From an uncultured Prevotellaceae bacterium (GTDB lineage Bacteria; Bacteroidota; Bacteroidia; Bacteroidales; Bacteroidaceae): a DNA stretch of 64,000 nucleotides. The stretch covers positions 1 through 64,000 of the forward strand of contig CADCDK010000008.1 in the NCBI GenBank assembly GCA_902800185.1, read 5' to 3'. The notes beneath the pieces were generated by a model. The model saw nothing but the letters and a program-made list of their open reading frames with translations. It made no database searches and was not told where the DNA came from. Positions 27,541 through 36,335 of this stretch are shown piece by piece (the stretch's first letter is position 1; each line of letters starts with the position of its first letter). The translations under genes and the position numbers were made by a program.

Positions 27541-28926
27541 TTGTAGCGCCTTCCCAAAATCTGGCACCCCATAGCCGTATATGTTGTCGGGCGTGTTATA
27601 CTGGTTGCCCGACCGCCTGACCAGGTCTATGATCTCGCAGGCCGTCTTGCCGGGCAACGCCTGCCACAGACATGCCACTAATCCACACACCAGCGGTGTG
27701 GAGAACGAGGTTCCCGTCTGGTTGACAATCGTGCCGCGCCCCGAGATGACCGCTGTCGGCGATCCCGTCGCCATCACGTCCGGCTTCACCCGTCCGTCCG
27801 CCGTCGGACCGATGGAACTGAACGGGGCATTCATCCCCCTCGGTGTCACCGACCCCACGGTCAGGATGTCCTGTGCGTCGGCAGGCACATTGATTTTCTT
27901 CCATGCCCCCATGCCGTCGTTGCCCGCGCTGTTCACCAGCACAATACCCTTCCCCGCCAGCATCGACGCGGTGCGAGAGGCGTGCGAGTGCAGCCCGTCA
28001 AGGTCGGCATAGCTGTAGTTCATCCGTCTGTCATCAAAATAGTGATAGCCCAACGACGAGTTGATCACATCCACGCCCATCGAGTCCGCATACTCCGCCG
28101 CCGCCACCCAGTAGTCCTCTTCGGCGAGCGACTCCGTCTCCGTATCCTCCGTGCGGCAGAGCAGGTACTGTGCGTCGGGAGCCGTTCCCACATAGGCATC
28201 AGGGGCATCGGCAGCCATTGCCGAGAACACCATCGTACCGTGCTCCGTCAATGCATATATATCCGCTGTACACGGCATCACAAAGTCTCGTGTGGCCACG
28301 ATCTTTGCACGTCGCAACGCGGGAATCTTATCCACGTTCATGAAGCCGCCGTCGAAAACGGCAATCATCATCCCTCGTCCACGCCGACCGCTGCGGTGCA
28401 GTTCCAGACCCTTCATCGCCTCAATCTGCGTCGCCGTGATGCCATAGGGGTCATGGGCTATCGTGTCCCAGCGGTTGAACTCCGTGTGGAAAGCCGCGCG
28501 CATCGGACGCCCCACGGAGTCGGGTGACTCAAACACCAGACGTGCCGACGACACCATCTCCATGCTCGCAAGACGCTCCACCATTTGAGGATTCCGCGTG
28601 CGTACCAATACCGTGTTGTTCCACTTACTGGTGCAGACAACCGCCACATCCTGAGAGCGCAGCGTGTCAAGATAGACTGGTGACACGGGGAGGTCCGTCG
28701 AGTCAACCTTCAACAGTTGCTTGCGCCGACGCGACAGCGAGCGTGATGACAGAAACGCCTCCGGATGGTCGAGCGTAAACGGGGTACCGCACTTGTCGCG
28801 CAACTGCACACGTACCAAGTAGCACTTGCCACCCGGGTACGAGCGCTTACGACCAGCAGGGGGGAGCGAGGCAAACGACCACTGCCATAGCGTCAGGAAA
28901 CACAACACGAGCAAAAACTTCTTCAT
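27526..28926 (-). CDS. Secreted S8 (subtilisin-like) serine peptidase
   Basis: 466 aa. Signal peptide (MKKFLLVLCFLTLWQWSFAS). The catalytic triad is D192 (AVFDGGF), H229 (TEHGTMV) and S407 (GTSFSTP), with the oxyanion Asn region VNSAGNDGMG. Residues about 25-150 form a propeptide-like part (FTLDHPEAFLSSRSLSRRR). Likely secreted to the periplasm or surface. A further upstream start at 28953 is rejected because it lies in the promoter. The C-terminal IGKR and stop codon come from the adjoining repeat, identical to the end of the kinase-like gene at 36335. xseA follows in the same direction. Confidence 0.92.
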   Translation of the reverse strand: MKKFLLVLCFLTLWQWSFASLPPAGRKRSYPGGKCYLVRVQLRDKCGTPFTLDHPEAFLSSRSLSRRRKQLLKVDSTDLPVSPVYLDTLRSQDVAVVCTSKWNNTVLVRTRNPQMVERLASMEMVSSARLVFESPDSVGRPMRAAFHTEFNRWDTIAHDPYGITATQIEAMKGLELHRSGRRGRGMMIAVFDGGFMNVDKIPALRRAKIVATRDFVMPCTADIYALTEHGTMVFSAMAADAPDAYVGTAPDAQYLLCRTEDTETESLAEEDYWVAAAEYADSMGVDVINSSLGYHYFDDRRMNYSYADLDGLHSHASRTASMLAGKGIVLVNSAGNDGMGAWKKINVPADAQDILTVGSVTPRGMNAPFSSIGPTADGRVKPDVMATGSPTAVISGRGTIVNQTGTSFSTPLVCGLVACLWQALPGKTACEIIDLVRRSGNQYNTPDNIYGYGVPDFGKALQIGKR

Positions 28927-28950
28927 CACGCAATAGATTCCATTTGACTG

Positions 28951-28982
28951 CAAAAGTACTGCAATTTTTCGACATCACCAAA
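28951..28982 (-). promoter_or_regulatory. Promoter of the S8 peptidase gene
   Basis: Minus-strand TTTG (28979-28982), 20 nt, TACTTTTG (28951-28958). A start near 28944 fixes the CDS start at 28926. Confidence 0.75.
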
Positions 28983-29622
28983 ACACGGCCCACATAATAT
29001 GACGGAAGCCAAAAAGAAGTCTTTATTTAAAATGTATCGACTTAACTCCTATAGCTCCTTTAACTGATTAGAATTGTCAAGATATTTGGTCAAAAAACAT
29101 ATCGATTCAAAATTGCATTCCAGAGAGAAAACGTGCACAAATCTTTGTTTTTGTGCAACGCTTTTGAGACTTCAGGAGCTCAAAACAGACATATGGAACC
29201 CCAAAAACATAGCTTTTACACCCTCAATGCACTGTTTTGGGCATCTCATTACATAGAGTTAAGGAGGCTAAAGCTAAGAGTTATGAGTCGTAACTCTAAG
29301 AGTTATCCTCCAAAACTGACATCTCCAAATATTCGCAAGCTCGCCTTCCCGCCCCAAGCGCTTGACAATCAGCACATTACTAAAAATCGAAATTTTCGCG
29401 TATTTTTCGTCCAAAGAGACTTTCTTTCTCAACGAAGCCACTCTCGCGAAGCTTCTTGTAAAATTATTTCAATACATTTTTATAACATAACACCACCCTC
29501 GTAAAGTCGATTTTAAGTCATTTTCAACACACAGCAGAATGAGGAAAGGTAAAAGAAAATTTAAAAGGGTTAATAATCATTAATTGTTAGTCTCTCCACA
29601 CGCACGTTACATATTAAATGCC
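28983..29622. other. Long non-coding stretch with inverted repeats
   Basis: About 640 bp without a credible gene, between divergent units. It holds TGCACAAA/TTTGTGCA (29134-29141 with 29150-29157) and a nested structure at 29263-29311: GGAGG...CCTCC enclosing AGAGTTA/TAACTCT (29277-29283 with 29291-29297). A 123-codon frame at 29133-29504 lacks protein-like character. Possible upstream regulatory region or RNA for the secreted-protein unit. Confidence 0.5.
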
Positions 29623-29630
29623 TACCTTTG
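29623..29630 (+). promoter_or_regulatory. -7 box before the short ORF pair
   Basis: TACCTTTG; no TTTG at the standard distance. Start codon at 29680. Confidence 0.45.
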
Positions 29631-29679
29631 TACGGTTTTGGAGAACCAAACTCATATACAACAAAAAAAACAACATACG

Positions 29680-29874
29680 ATGGACACGACAACCACAACA
29701 TCTCAGAAGGCGGTAACATCGCTTACTCATCATGCAACCCGTCGAAGCAATCACAACAAAGTGTATGTGGAAGAGGGGAAAGTAAGATGGAGCCTTATGT
29801 CTGATGCTTTGAGCATCGAAGAGGCAAAGTCTCTCACCCTACAAGCCGTTGAGTTAGAATACTCCTTGCCATGA
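29680..29874 (+). CDS. 64-aa protein of unknown function
   Basis: Starts MDTTTTTSQKAVTSL; the C-terminal half (VYVEEGKVRWSLMSDALSIE, EEAKSLTLQAVELE) looks like a folded alpha/beta element. No signal peptide or membrane helix. Start chosen at the first ATG after the -7 box; a longer reading from 29584 would begin upstream of the promoter. It overlaps the next short ORF by ATGA and lies in front of a large secreted protein, so it may belong to that unit. Function unknown. Confidence 0.55.
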   Translation: MDTTTTTSQKAVTSLTHHATRRSNHNKVYVEEGKVRWSLMSDALSIEEAKSLTLQAVELEYSLP

Positions 29875-29993
29875 GATACATCATCAAACGAAGATGCGTA
29901 GTCAACATTCTTCAGATGCCTGTCATAAGCAAAACATGCATGACTAAAATAACAAAACAACATAACATTTTTTATTCATTAATTATTAACTAA
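29871..29993 (+). CDS. 40-aa basic peptide, coupled to the upstream ORF
   Basis: ATG overlaps the stop of the 64-aa ORF as ATGA, the classic coupling arrangement. The peptide starts MRYIIKRRCVVNILQMPV and is rich in K, R and I with two cysteines; its last third is AT-rich and low in information. It could also be a chance frame in a leader. Ends 13 bp before the large secreted-protein gene. Confidence 0.35.
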   Translation: MRYIIKRRCVVNILQMPVISKTCMTKITKQHNIFYSLIIN

Positions 29994-30006
29994 ATTTTAA
30001 AAACAA

Positions 30007-33000
30007 ATGAAAAGAATCAGACTTTTAATGGCCATTCTCTTGGCCACGTTCAGTTGGCAAACGAGCTTTGCCCAACTTGAGAACGGTACAGTGTACTGGA
30101 TTCAGGATGTCGCTACCGGTCAATTCATCAGTCAGGGTGCAAACTGGGGTTCTCAGGCAACCGTTCAGGAAGTGGGCGGTCTTGGATTGCAGGCTGTTTA
30201 TGTATCCGAAGGTGTTTACAAACTGAAGAACATCATGTGGAACAAGGTAAACAATGCTGACCTTGGTCTTCGTACGTCTGACCGTTTTCTTGATCAGGCT
30301 GCAGGTGATGTAACCCTTGAAACCGCTGATGGTGGTTACAAGCTCAACACAAGTGGCGGTTACCTGTGCAATAATGGCGATACCAATGGTGATGGCGTTA
30401 AGCGTCTTGGCTCTACCAATGAAGCCGCTTCGGCAACCGTTTGGAGATTCCTCACCAAGAGCCAGTATGATGCTGCTATTCAGGCATATAAAGATGCCAA
30501 TGCAGCCACATATGCAACCAATCTTGGATACTCTGCCAATACGGTTGCAGAACTGGAGGCAATCCTTGCCACTGATTACATGGCTAAGGACTTTACTACG
30601 AGCATCACCAACCCCACTCTTAGCAGTAGCTGGGATGGTTGGGCACATGCCTCAGCTTCTGGTAGTAACCGCTCAGAGGGAGCTGGAATAGGTAGTGGTT
30701 GCGCCGAGTTCTGGAATGGTTGCGGCGCAGCTAACCAGACAGTGAGCGGCATTCCTAACGGACTCTATAAGGTTGAATTTGTAGGAACATTCCGCCCATC
30801 TGGTTCAGATAATGCTAAGAAACTAACATCTGATCAAACCAGTAGTCCAGCATTCGTATATGCTAACGATGCTCAAGTTGAGTTTTTGCATTGGATTGAC
30901 GTTCCTGCACAAGCTAATGGACGTGGTGGAATCACTGTAGCTAATGGATATAACAATACTCTCTATACTTACGTCACCGATGGCACTCTGAAAATTGGTA
31001 TTGTACAGGGTTGCTGGGAGAACGGTAATATGTGGTGTCCCTTTGGCCAGTTTAGACTGACCTACTACACCGATCAGGTCGCTGATGATGACATTACTGC
31101 TCTCATCGCTACCATTCCCGCAGAAGGAACAATTCCCACTGTTGTTTATACAAACCTGAATTCTTTGAAATCAACACTGGAAAGTGCAAAGACAATTGCT
31201 GCTTACAACAATCTGAGTAATGCTATTACAGCAGCAAATGGTCTTGTTGCTCCGTATGCAGCCTACAAAATAGCCGCAGAGGATGCCGCTATTGCAGGTG
31301 TTGCTGCCGCAACTATCAACGAGCAGAATACAGCTGTCAATAGTGCTACTGATGCAGCTGGCATCAATGCTTGTAAAACAGCCCTTAGAACAGCAATTGC
31401 AGCCGTCACTGCATTTGACATCACTACCTTTACCATCACCAACTCTTCGCCATACGCTAACGATAACGATTGGACGGCAACCAACGGTAACCGTCTGAAT
31501 CAATGGGCCTCAAACCCCGTTAACTTTGACTCTGACAATAAGTGCGCTGAGATGTGGAACAACGCTGGTGCTTCCATGCTATACACCATTAACAATCTGC
31601 CAGCTGGTTCCTATCGTTTGACGGCCATCGCTGGTGCTCGCAATGACAGTGGCGCTGTGCTCAAGGTCGGTGAAAAAACGATTGAGCTCGTAAGTGTAGG
31701 TTCTGTAAACAGTCGTTCTGAAGCAAACACTTGGTTCAACAACGGCAACGGCGTAAACGAACTCTTCTTCACTCTTGACGACACCGCAGCTGAACTGACC
31801 ATCGGTCTCATCGCTGGTACAGGTGGCGATGCATGGACACTTTGGCGTAGTTTCAAGCTCGAAACCTTCAACGAGAGCGTAGCTGCAGGCTATCTGGCTC
31901 CTGGCTATGCAACATTGGTGACAAATGCTCAGACGACCCTTGACGATGAAGCTTACATCAACGTAACCGGTAGCGAGAAAACCGCCCTTGCTGCTGCCAT
32001 CGCCGCTGAACCCAGCACAGTTGCCGAATATGAGGCTGCTGTTACGACTTTGAATAATGCTGTTACTGCCTTTACCGAGGCCAAGACCAACTATGACGTC
32101 TTTGCTACGGAACGTACTCTCGCCAATGCTATCAGTACAGACATTGTTGTTGCTGCTCCCACTACGGCTGAAGAGGCTCTGACTCAGTTCCGCGCTCTGA
32201 AAGTGGCTGAGTACAACTATGTGGCAGAAAATTATCCCTATTCTGCTACTTCCAAGATTGGTGAGTTCAGCACCTGGACTCGCACAGGTACCGTCAATGG
32301 AAACACCAAGAATGAGTTTGAGGCTCTTACTAGCCAGCACTGGAGCGGTACAGCGATGACTTATTATGAGCAGCCTGCTGACGGTTGGAACCAGAGTGCT
32401 TGGACTGCCAACTATGCTAAGACCACCACGCTGCCCGCTGGTAACTATGTCATCAAGGTTGCTGCCCGTGCAGCTTCCAGCACCAACACTAAGGCAAAGA
32501 TAACCTGCTCTGCCGCTACCCTTGATGGTCCTATCTTCAATTTCGGCGACACAGGCAAGGGTATCACCACTGATGGTGTAGCCAGCTTCGACGAAGGCGA
32601 GTTTGCAAATAATGGCAATGGTCGTGGATGGGTTTGGAACTACCTTCCCTTCACACTGGATAAAGAAACTGAGGTTACGATGACTGTTGTTGCTGAGGCT
32701 ACAGGCACACACCAGTGGTTCAGCGTCTGCGACGGCGAGTTGCTCTCTATGGACAACATTGCTACCGCTGTGGCATACAACGACGCTTCTGCAAACACCA
32801 TTGAGGATGTTGACGTGGCCAATGTTACTATAAGCCGCACCATTAAGGAAGGCTTCAATACCGTTGTACTGCCCTTCAACCTCACTGCTTCTCAGGTACA
32901 GACAGTCTTCGGTTTAGGAACTGAAGTCTTTGCTTTCTCCGAGACAGATCAGGAAGGTTCTGAGAAAGTTACTATCAACTTCAACAAGGTTGTTGCAGGA

Positions 33001-33432
33001 ACCATCTCAGCCAACGTTCCCGTTCTCGTGAAGGCTACTAAAGCCAGCGATGAGCAGGTATTCGAGGGCGTAGAGGTTGTGGCTCCCACAGAAGATGTCA
33101 AGGTTGCAGGAAACAACGTCAGCTTCATCGGAGTATATGCTCCTGCCACCGTTCAGGAAAATGACTACTTCATCGCTAACGGTAAGCTATTCATGAGTAC
33201 TGGCGAAACAAGTATCAAAGCCTTCCGCGCCTACATCGACGCTCAGGGACTTGCTCCCGAAGCACGCATCAGCTTCTTCATTGATGGCGAGACCACAGAT
33301 ATCAGCGATGCTCTGCGTCTGAATGACAAAGCTGAAAGCGTCAAGAACGTTTATGACTTGCAGGGCCGCAAGGTTGTTCATCCCACTCGCGGACTCTACA
33401 TCGTGAACGGCAAGAAGGTTATCGTGAAGTAA
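30007..33432 (+). CDS. Large secreted multi-domain protein with sorting-type C-terminus
   Basis: 1141 aa. Signal peptide (about 1-22, TSFA/QLE). After an N-terminal domain resembling ricin-type lectin folds (VYWIQDVATGQFISQGANW) come three beta-sandwich-like domains: about 197-355 (SSSWDGWAHAS, CAEFWNG), about 475-630 (NDWTATNGNRLNQWA, CAEMWNNAG) and about 755-920 (FSTWTRTGTVNGNTKNEFEA), separated by alpha-helical spacer repeats (LEAILATDY, LKSTLESAKTIAAYNNLSNA). The end VYDLQGRKV...GLYIVNGKKVIVK is the Prevotella-type C-terminal tail related to Por/T9SS sorting domains. Probably a surface protein binding glycan; no catalytic motif is visible. A 61-aa gene and a terminator follow. Confidence 0.8.
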   Translation: MKRIRLLMAILLATFSWQTSFAQLENGTVYWIQDVATGQFISQGANWGSQATVQEVGGLGLQAVYVSEGVYKLKNIMWNKVNNADLGLRTSDRFLDQAAGDVTLETADGGYKLNTSGGYLCNNGDTNGDGVKRLGSTNEAASATVWRFLTKSQYDAAIQAYKDANAATYATNLGYSANTVAELEAILATDYMAKDFTTSITNPTLSSSWDGWAHASASGSNRSEGAGIGSGCAEFWNGCGAANQTVSGIPNGLYKVEFVGTFRPSGSDNAKKLTSDQTSSPAFVYANDAQVEFLHWIDVPAQANGRGGITVANGYNNTLYTYVTDGTLKIGIVQGCWENGNMWCPFGQFRLTYYTDQVADDDITALIATIPAEGTIPTVVYTNLNSLKSTLESAKTIAAYNNLSNAITAANGLVAPYAAYKIAAEDAAIAGVAAATINEQNTAVNSATDAAGINACKTALRTAIAAVTAFDITTFTITNSSPYANDNDWTATNGNRLNQWASNPVNFDSDNKCAEMWNNAGASMLYTINNLPAGSYRLTAIAGARNDSGAVLKVGEKTIELVSVGSVNSRSEANTWFNNGNGVNELFFTLDDTAAELTIGLIAGTGGDAWTLWRSFKLETFNESVAAGYLAPGYATLVTNAQTTLDDEAYINVTGSEKTALAAAIAAEPSTVAEYEAAVTTLNNAVTAFTEAKTNYDVFATERTLANAISTDIVVAAPTTAEEALTQFRALKVAEYNYVAENYPYSATSKIGEFSTWTRTGTVNGNTKNEFEALTSQHWSGTAMTYYEQPADGWNQSAWTANYAKTTTLPAGNYVIKVAARAASSTNTKAKITCSAATLDGPIFNFGDTGKGITTDGVASFDEGEFANNGNGRGWVWNYLPFTLDKETEVTMTVVAEATGTHQWFSVCDGELLSMDNIATAVAYNDASANTIEDVDVANVTISRTIKEGFNTVVLPFNLTASQVQTVFGLGTEVFAFSETDQEGSEKVTINFNKVVAGTISANVPVLVKATKASDEQVFEGVEVVAPTEDVKVAGNNVSFIGVYAPATVQENDYFIANGKLFMSTGETSIKAFRAYIDAQGLAPEARISFFIDGETTDISDALRLNDKAESVKNVYDLQGRKVVHPTRGLYIVNGKKVIVK

Positions 33433-33471
33433 TAAAAAGATGGTTGAACTAAATATTTAAACATATATATT

Positions 33472-33657
33472 ATGAAGAAAAAAGAATATATGGCTCCTGC
33501 CATCGCGATAAAAGACGCAGAACTTGAAACTCTGATGAGAATTTCCATTGCTGGAGTTGACGGTAATTCAGGTCTTGAACTTGCTGGACAAGAAGATGAA
33601 ACTCCTACCAACGCCGATGCTCGTCTCTACGAGCACAAGAGCGTCTGGGACGATTGA
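33472..33657 (+). CDS. 61-aa 'MKKxY..P' family small protein
   Basis: Begins MKKKEYMAPAIAIKDAELET, the conserved start of many small Bacteroidales proteins of unknown role that share Lys-Lys, Tyr and Pro near the N-terminus and a following amphipathic stretch. The C-terminal half is acidic (QEDETPTNADARLYEHKSVWDD). No membrane helix. It is 39 bp after the large secreted protein and before the terminator at 33715, so it belongs to that transcript. Confidence 0.75.
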   Translation: MKKKEYMAPAIAIKDAELETLMRISIAGVDGNSGLELAGQEDETPTNADARLYEHKSVWDD

Positions 33658-33672
33658 TCTGAAGCCCACCCG

Positions 33673-33686
33673 CCTCCCAAGGGAGG
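33673..33686. repeat. CCTCCC/GGGAGG hairpin
   Basis: 6-bp perfect inverted repeat with a 2-nt loop in the gap after the 61-aa gene. Related G-rich hairpin-like sequence lies inside xseA (about 27195-27225) and the PD40 gene (about 43560-43585). Confidence 0.5.
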
Positions 33687-33714
33687 AGCAAACGGACGGG
33701 CATTACATAGCAAG

Positions 33715-33747
33715 AATGCGGAGCACCACGTGTGCCCCGCATTTTTT
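33715..33747 (+). terminator. Terminator of the secreted-protein unit
   Basis: AATGCGG (33715-33721) pairs with CCGCATT (33737-33743), with an inner GCAC/GTGC stem, and is followed by TTTT. Confidence 0.85.
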
Positions 33748-33758
33748 GCGCCCATATA

Positions 33759-33790
33759 TTTGCATGGTTTTGGAATTGTTCGTATCTTTG
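33759..33790 (+). promoter_or_regulatory. Promoter of the toxin-antitoxin unit
   Basis: TTTG (33759-33762), 20 nt, TATCTTTG (33783-33790). Confidence 0.75.
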
Positions 33791-33827
33791 CGGCTACATA
33801 ATATATAATATATAAGGAGAGGAAATT

Positions 33828-34070
33828 ATGGAAGGAACAAAAGAAAGAATAACAGTCACAGTGTCAAAACATTTAATTGAAGATGTGCTGCGTAAAACAG
33901 GTTGTGACATTAACGACATCGACAAAATTGTCGAGGATTTTGTTTATTCAGCTCTACATACGCCAAATGCTGAGACAATTGCAGCAATCGAGGAATCACG
34001 AGCAGGAAAGTATGCCGGCACAATAGACACAACCTCCATGGAAACCTTTATGAAATCAATGGGAATATGA
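33828..34070 (+). CDS. Antitoxin of a YafQ-type pair
   Basis: 80 aa, small and acidic. The N-terminus (ERITVTVSKHLIEDVLRKTG) could form a ribbon-helix-helix-like fold and the C-terminus (YAGTIDTTSMETFMKSMGI) is the likely toxin-binding tail. It has its own promoter and overlaps the toxin gene (ATGA). Assignment as antitoxin rests mainly on this pairing; sequence similarity to known antitoxins is low. Confidence 0.75.
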   Translation: MEGTKERITVTVSKHLIEDVLRKTGCDINDIDKIVEDFVYSALHTPNAETIAAIEESRAGKYAGTIDTTSMETFMKSMGI

Positions 34071-34339
34071 AATCAATTCGATATTCTACTAAATACAAGA
34101 AAGACATCAAAAGGTATGCAAAGAATATAAAATTCTTGACCGCCTTGTACAAAATCGTTACGTTTCTTGAGCAAGGAAAACCAATACCAACAGAATATAA
34201 GCCGCATCCCTTGAGAGGAGAATACAAAGGCTGCATGGAGTGTCACGTTTTATCGGACTTCCTACTAATATGGTATGACGAGAATGAAGATGTTGTTTGG
34301 TTGGAACGAATTGGGACTCACTCTGAATTGTTCAAATAA
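34067..34339 (+). CDS. YafQ-family mRNA-interferase toxin
   Basis: 90 aa, normal size for RelE/YafQ toxins. The YafQ catalytic pattern is present: H47 (PHPLRGEYKG), H60 (ECHVLSD), D64 and H85 (RIGTHSELF). Family members cut mRNA on the ribosome. Start overlaps the antitoxin stop. The MATE gene begins 12 bp after the stop, so some read-through into it is likely. Confidence 0.88.
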   Translation: MKSIRYSTKYKKDIKRYAKNIKFLTALYKIVTFLEQGKPIPTEYKPHPLRGEYKGCMECHVLSDFLLIWYDENEDVVWLERIGTHSELFK

Positions 34340-34351
34340 AACCATATACTA

Positions 34352-35695
34352 ATGGATCATAAACAAGCGACACTGGAACTGGGGACGAAACCGATTGGCG
34401 GATTGCTGTGGCAATATGCACTGCCCGCCATCATCGCCATGACCGCCTCATCGCTCTACAACATCATCGACCGTGCGTTCATCGGTCAGGTGGTGGGAGC
34501 TGATGCCATTGCGGGCTTAGGCATCACGTTCCCGTTCATGAACCTCAGTGCCGCCTTCGGTGCCGCAGTGGGTGTGGGAGCTTCAACCTCTATCTCCGTG
34601 AAGCTCGGACAGAAAGACTACCAAACAGCGGAGAACCTGCTGGGCAACACCGTGACACTGAACCTCATCATCGGCTTGGCATTCATGGCGGTGTGCCTCG
34701 TGTTCCTCGACCCTATCCTCCGTTTCTTCGGTGCCAGCGACAACACCCTGCCCTATGCCCGCGAGTTCATGCAGGTAATCCTGCTCGGCAATGTGATCAC
34801 CCACATGTACTTTGGCATGAACGCCGTGCTACGTGCCGCATCGAAGCCACGACATGCCATGTATGCCACACTTTTCACCGTGGGCATGAACATCATACTG
34901 GTCATCGCCTTCGTGTGGTGGTTCCGCTGGGGAATCCGTGGAGCTGCCATCGCCACGATCACATCGCAGTCAATGGCATTGATCTGGCAGATGCGACAGT
35001 TTTGCAACAAGGAGGAGCTGTTGCACCTGAAAAGAGGTATCTATCGACTGCGTGCCGATCTGGTGAAGAACGTCATCGGCATCGGCATCTCTCCTTTTTT
35101 AATGAACGCATGCGCGTGCGTCATTGTTATATTTATGAACAACCAGCTGGTGAGCTACGGCGGCGACATGGCAGTGGGTGCCTACAGCATCTCGAACTCT
35201 ATTGCCATGATGTTCGTGATGTTCGTGATGGGCGTGAACCAAGGCATGCAGCCCATTGCGGGATATAACTACGGCGCACAGAACAACGAGCGACTGATGC
35301 GGGTACTGAACTATGCCATCATTGCCGCCACATGCATCATGACATGCGGATGGCTCATTGCCATGTTCGCTCCCTACTTCTGCGCACGCCTGTTCACCAC
35401 CGACCCAATGCTCATCGACATGGGCATCGTCGGTATCCGCATCAACATGCTGGTGTTCCCGCTCATTGGTTTCCAGATGGTGGTGTCAAACTTCTTCCAG
35501 TGCATCGGTAAAGTAAAAATCAGTATCTTCCTATCACTATCCCGACAGCTTCTGCTGCTGTTGCCCCTGCTGTTGATCCTGCCCTCTTTCTGGGGAATTG
35601 ACGGTGTGTGGGCAGCACTGCCTACAAGCGATGCGCTCTCGGCCATCATTGCCTTCTGCATGATTTGGTACTATTTTAGAGGTAATAAGTTATAG
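34352..35695 (+). CDS. MATE-family efflux transporter
   Basis: 447 aa, 12 membrane helices in two six-helix halves. Seen: TKPIGGLLWQYALPAIIAMTASSLYNI, DRAFIGQVVGADAIAGLGI, SISVKLGQKDYQTAENLLGN, VNQGMQPIAGYNYGAQN. Family members expel drugs or metabolites using a Na+ or H+ gradient. Substrate unknown. Its last residues (GNKL) and stop lie in a GGTAATA repeat that continues to the next gene. Confidence 0.92.
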   Translation: MDHKQATLELGTKPIGGLLWQYALPAIIAMTASSLYNIIDRAFIGQVVGADAIAGLGITFPFMNLSAAFGAAVGVGASTSISVKLGQKDYQTAENLLGNTVTLNLIIGLAFMAVCLVFLDPILRFFGASDNTLPYAREFMQVILLGNVITHMYFGMNAVLRAASKPRHAMYATLFTVGMNIILVIAFVWWFRWGIRGAAIATITSQSMALIWQMRQFCNKEELLHLKRGIYRLRADLVKNVIGIGISPFLMNACACVIVIFMNNQLVSYGGDMAVGAYSISNSIAMMFVMFVMGVNQGMQPIAGYNYGAQNNERLMRVLNYAIIAATCIMTCGWLIAMFAPYFCARLFTTDPMLIDMGIVGIRINMLVFPLIGFQMVVSNFFQCIGKVKISIFLSLSRQLLLLLPLLLILPSFWGIDGVWAALPTSDALSAIIAFCMIWYYFRGNKL

Positions 35696-35708
35696 GTAAT
35701 AGGTTATT
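35681..35708 (+). repeat. GGTAATA repeat at the MATE-kinase junction
   Basis: Four 7-nt units: GGTAATA AGTTATA GGTAATA GGTTATT. The MATE stop TAG is inside the second unit, and the next ATG follows 3 bp after the last. Confidence 0.75.
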
Positions 35709-35711
35709 GGC

Positions 35712-36335
35712 ATGGAAAAGATTATCATTAACATTGGACGACAAGTAGGCTCGGGCGGACGGCTTATTGCCAAAAGATTAGCGGAAGAGTTCGGCTGCAA
35801 GCTCTACGACAAGGAGATTCTGGACCTTGCCGCCAACGAGAGTGGGTTCTCTACCAAGTTCTTTGAACAGAGCGATGAACGGAAAGGGTTCCTGCGCCAT
35901 ATCGTACAGCAAACAGGACGCACACTCGCCATGGGCAGTTTCTATCATAACAACCAGTTCTCAGAAGAAAGCCTGTTCCAGTTCCAAAGCGATGCCATCC
36001 GAAAGGCGGCAGAAGAAGGGTCGTGCGTTTTCGTCGGCAGATGTGCCGACTATGTGCTGCGCGACATGAAGGGAGTGGTGAACATCTTCATTACTGCGGA
36101 CATGGAAGACCGCATCCGTCGCGTACAAGAACGGAACGGGTGCGATGACACAACGGCACGCAAGCTGATCCACCACCAGGAGAGTGACCGCACGTCATTC
36201 TACAACTACTACACAGGAAAGAAATGGGGACATTCCGCCAGCTACGACCTATGCGTGAACAGTTCACGATTAGGCATCGAGGGAACGGTGGAGTTGGTGA
36301 AGAGATTTATTGAAGAGGTAATAGGTAAGAGGTAA
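35712..36335 (+). CDS. Cytidylate-kinase-like protein
   Basis: 207 aa. P-loop-type start (IIINIGRQVGSGGRLIAKRL), DKEILDLAANESG, and GSCVFVGRCADYVLRD with the helical lid segment following. It matches the Bacteroidetes AAA-type 'cytidylate kinase-like' family, which is distinct from the true Cmk; substrate unproven. The P-loop varies from the usual GxxGxGK (VGSGGR). The final VIGKR and stop are encoded by the first units of the adjoining repeat. Confidence 0.85.
   Translation: MEKIIINIGRQVGSGGRLIAKRLAEEFGCKLYDKEILDLAANESGFSTKFFEQSDERKGFLRHIVQQTGRTLAMGSFYHNNQFSEESLFQFQSDAIRKAAEEGSCVFVGRCADYVLRDMKGVVNIFITADMEDRIRRVQERNGCDDTTARKLIHHQESDRTSFYNYYTGKKWGHSASYDLCVNSSRLGIEGTVELVKRFIEEVIGKR

Noticed and set aside
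29133..29504. 123-codon frame in the non-coding stretch
   Set aside because: No family, no ribosome site, crosses the inverted repeats; kept only as part of a structured region.
31579..32712. 377-codon serine/cysteine-rich frame antisense to the large secreted protein
   Set aside because: Composition is the mirror of a Thr/Ala-rich gene; no start context or family.
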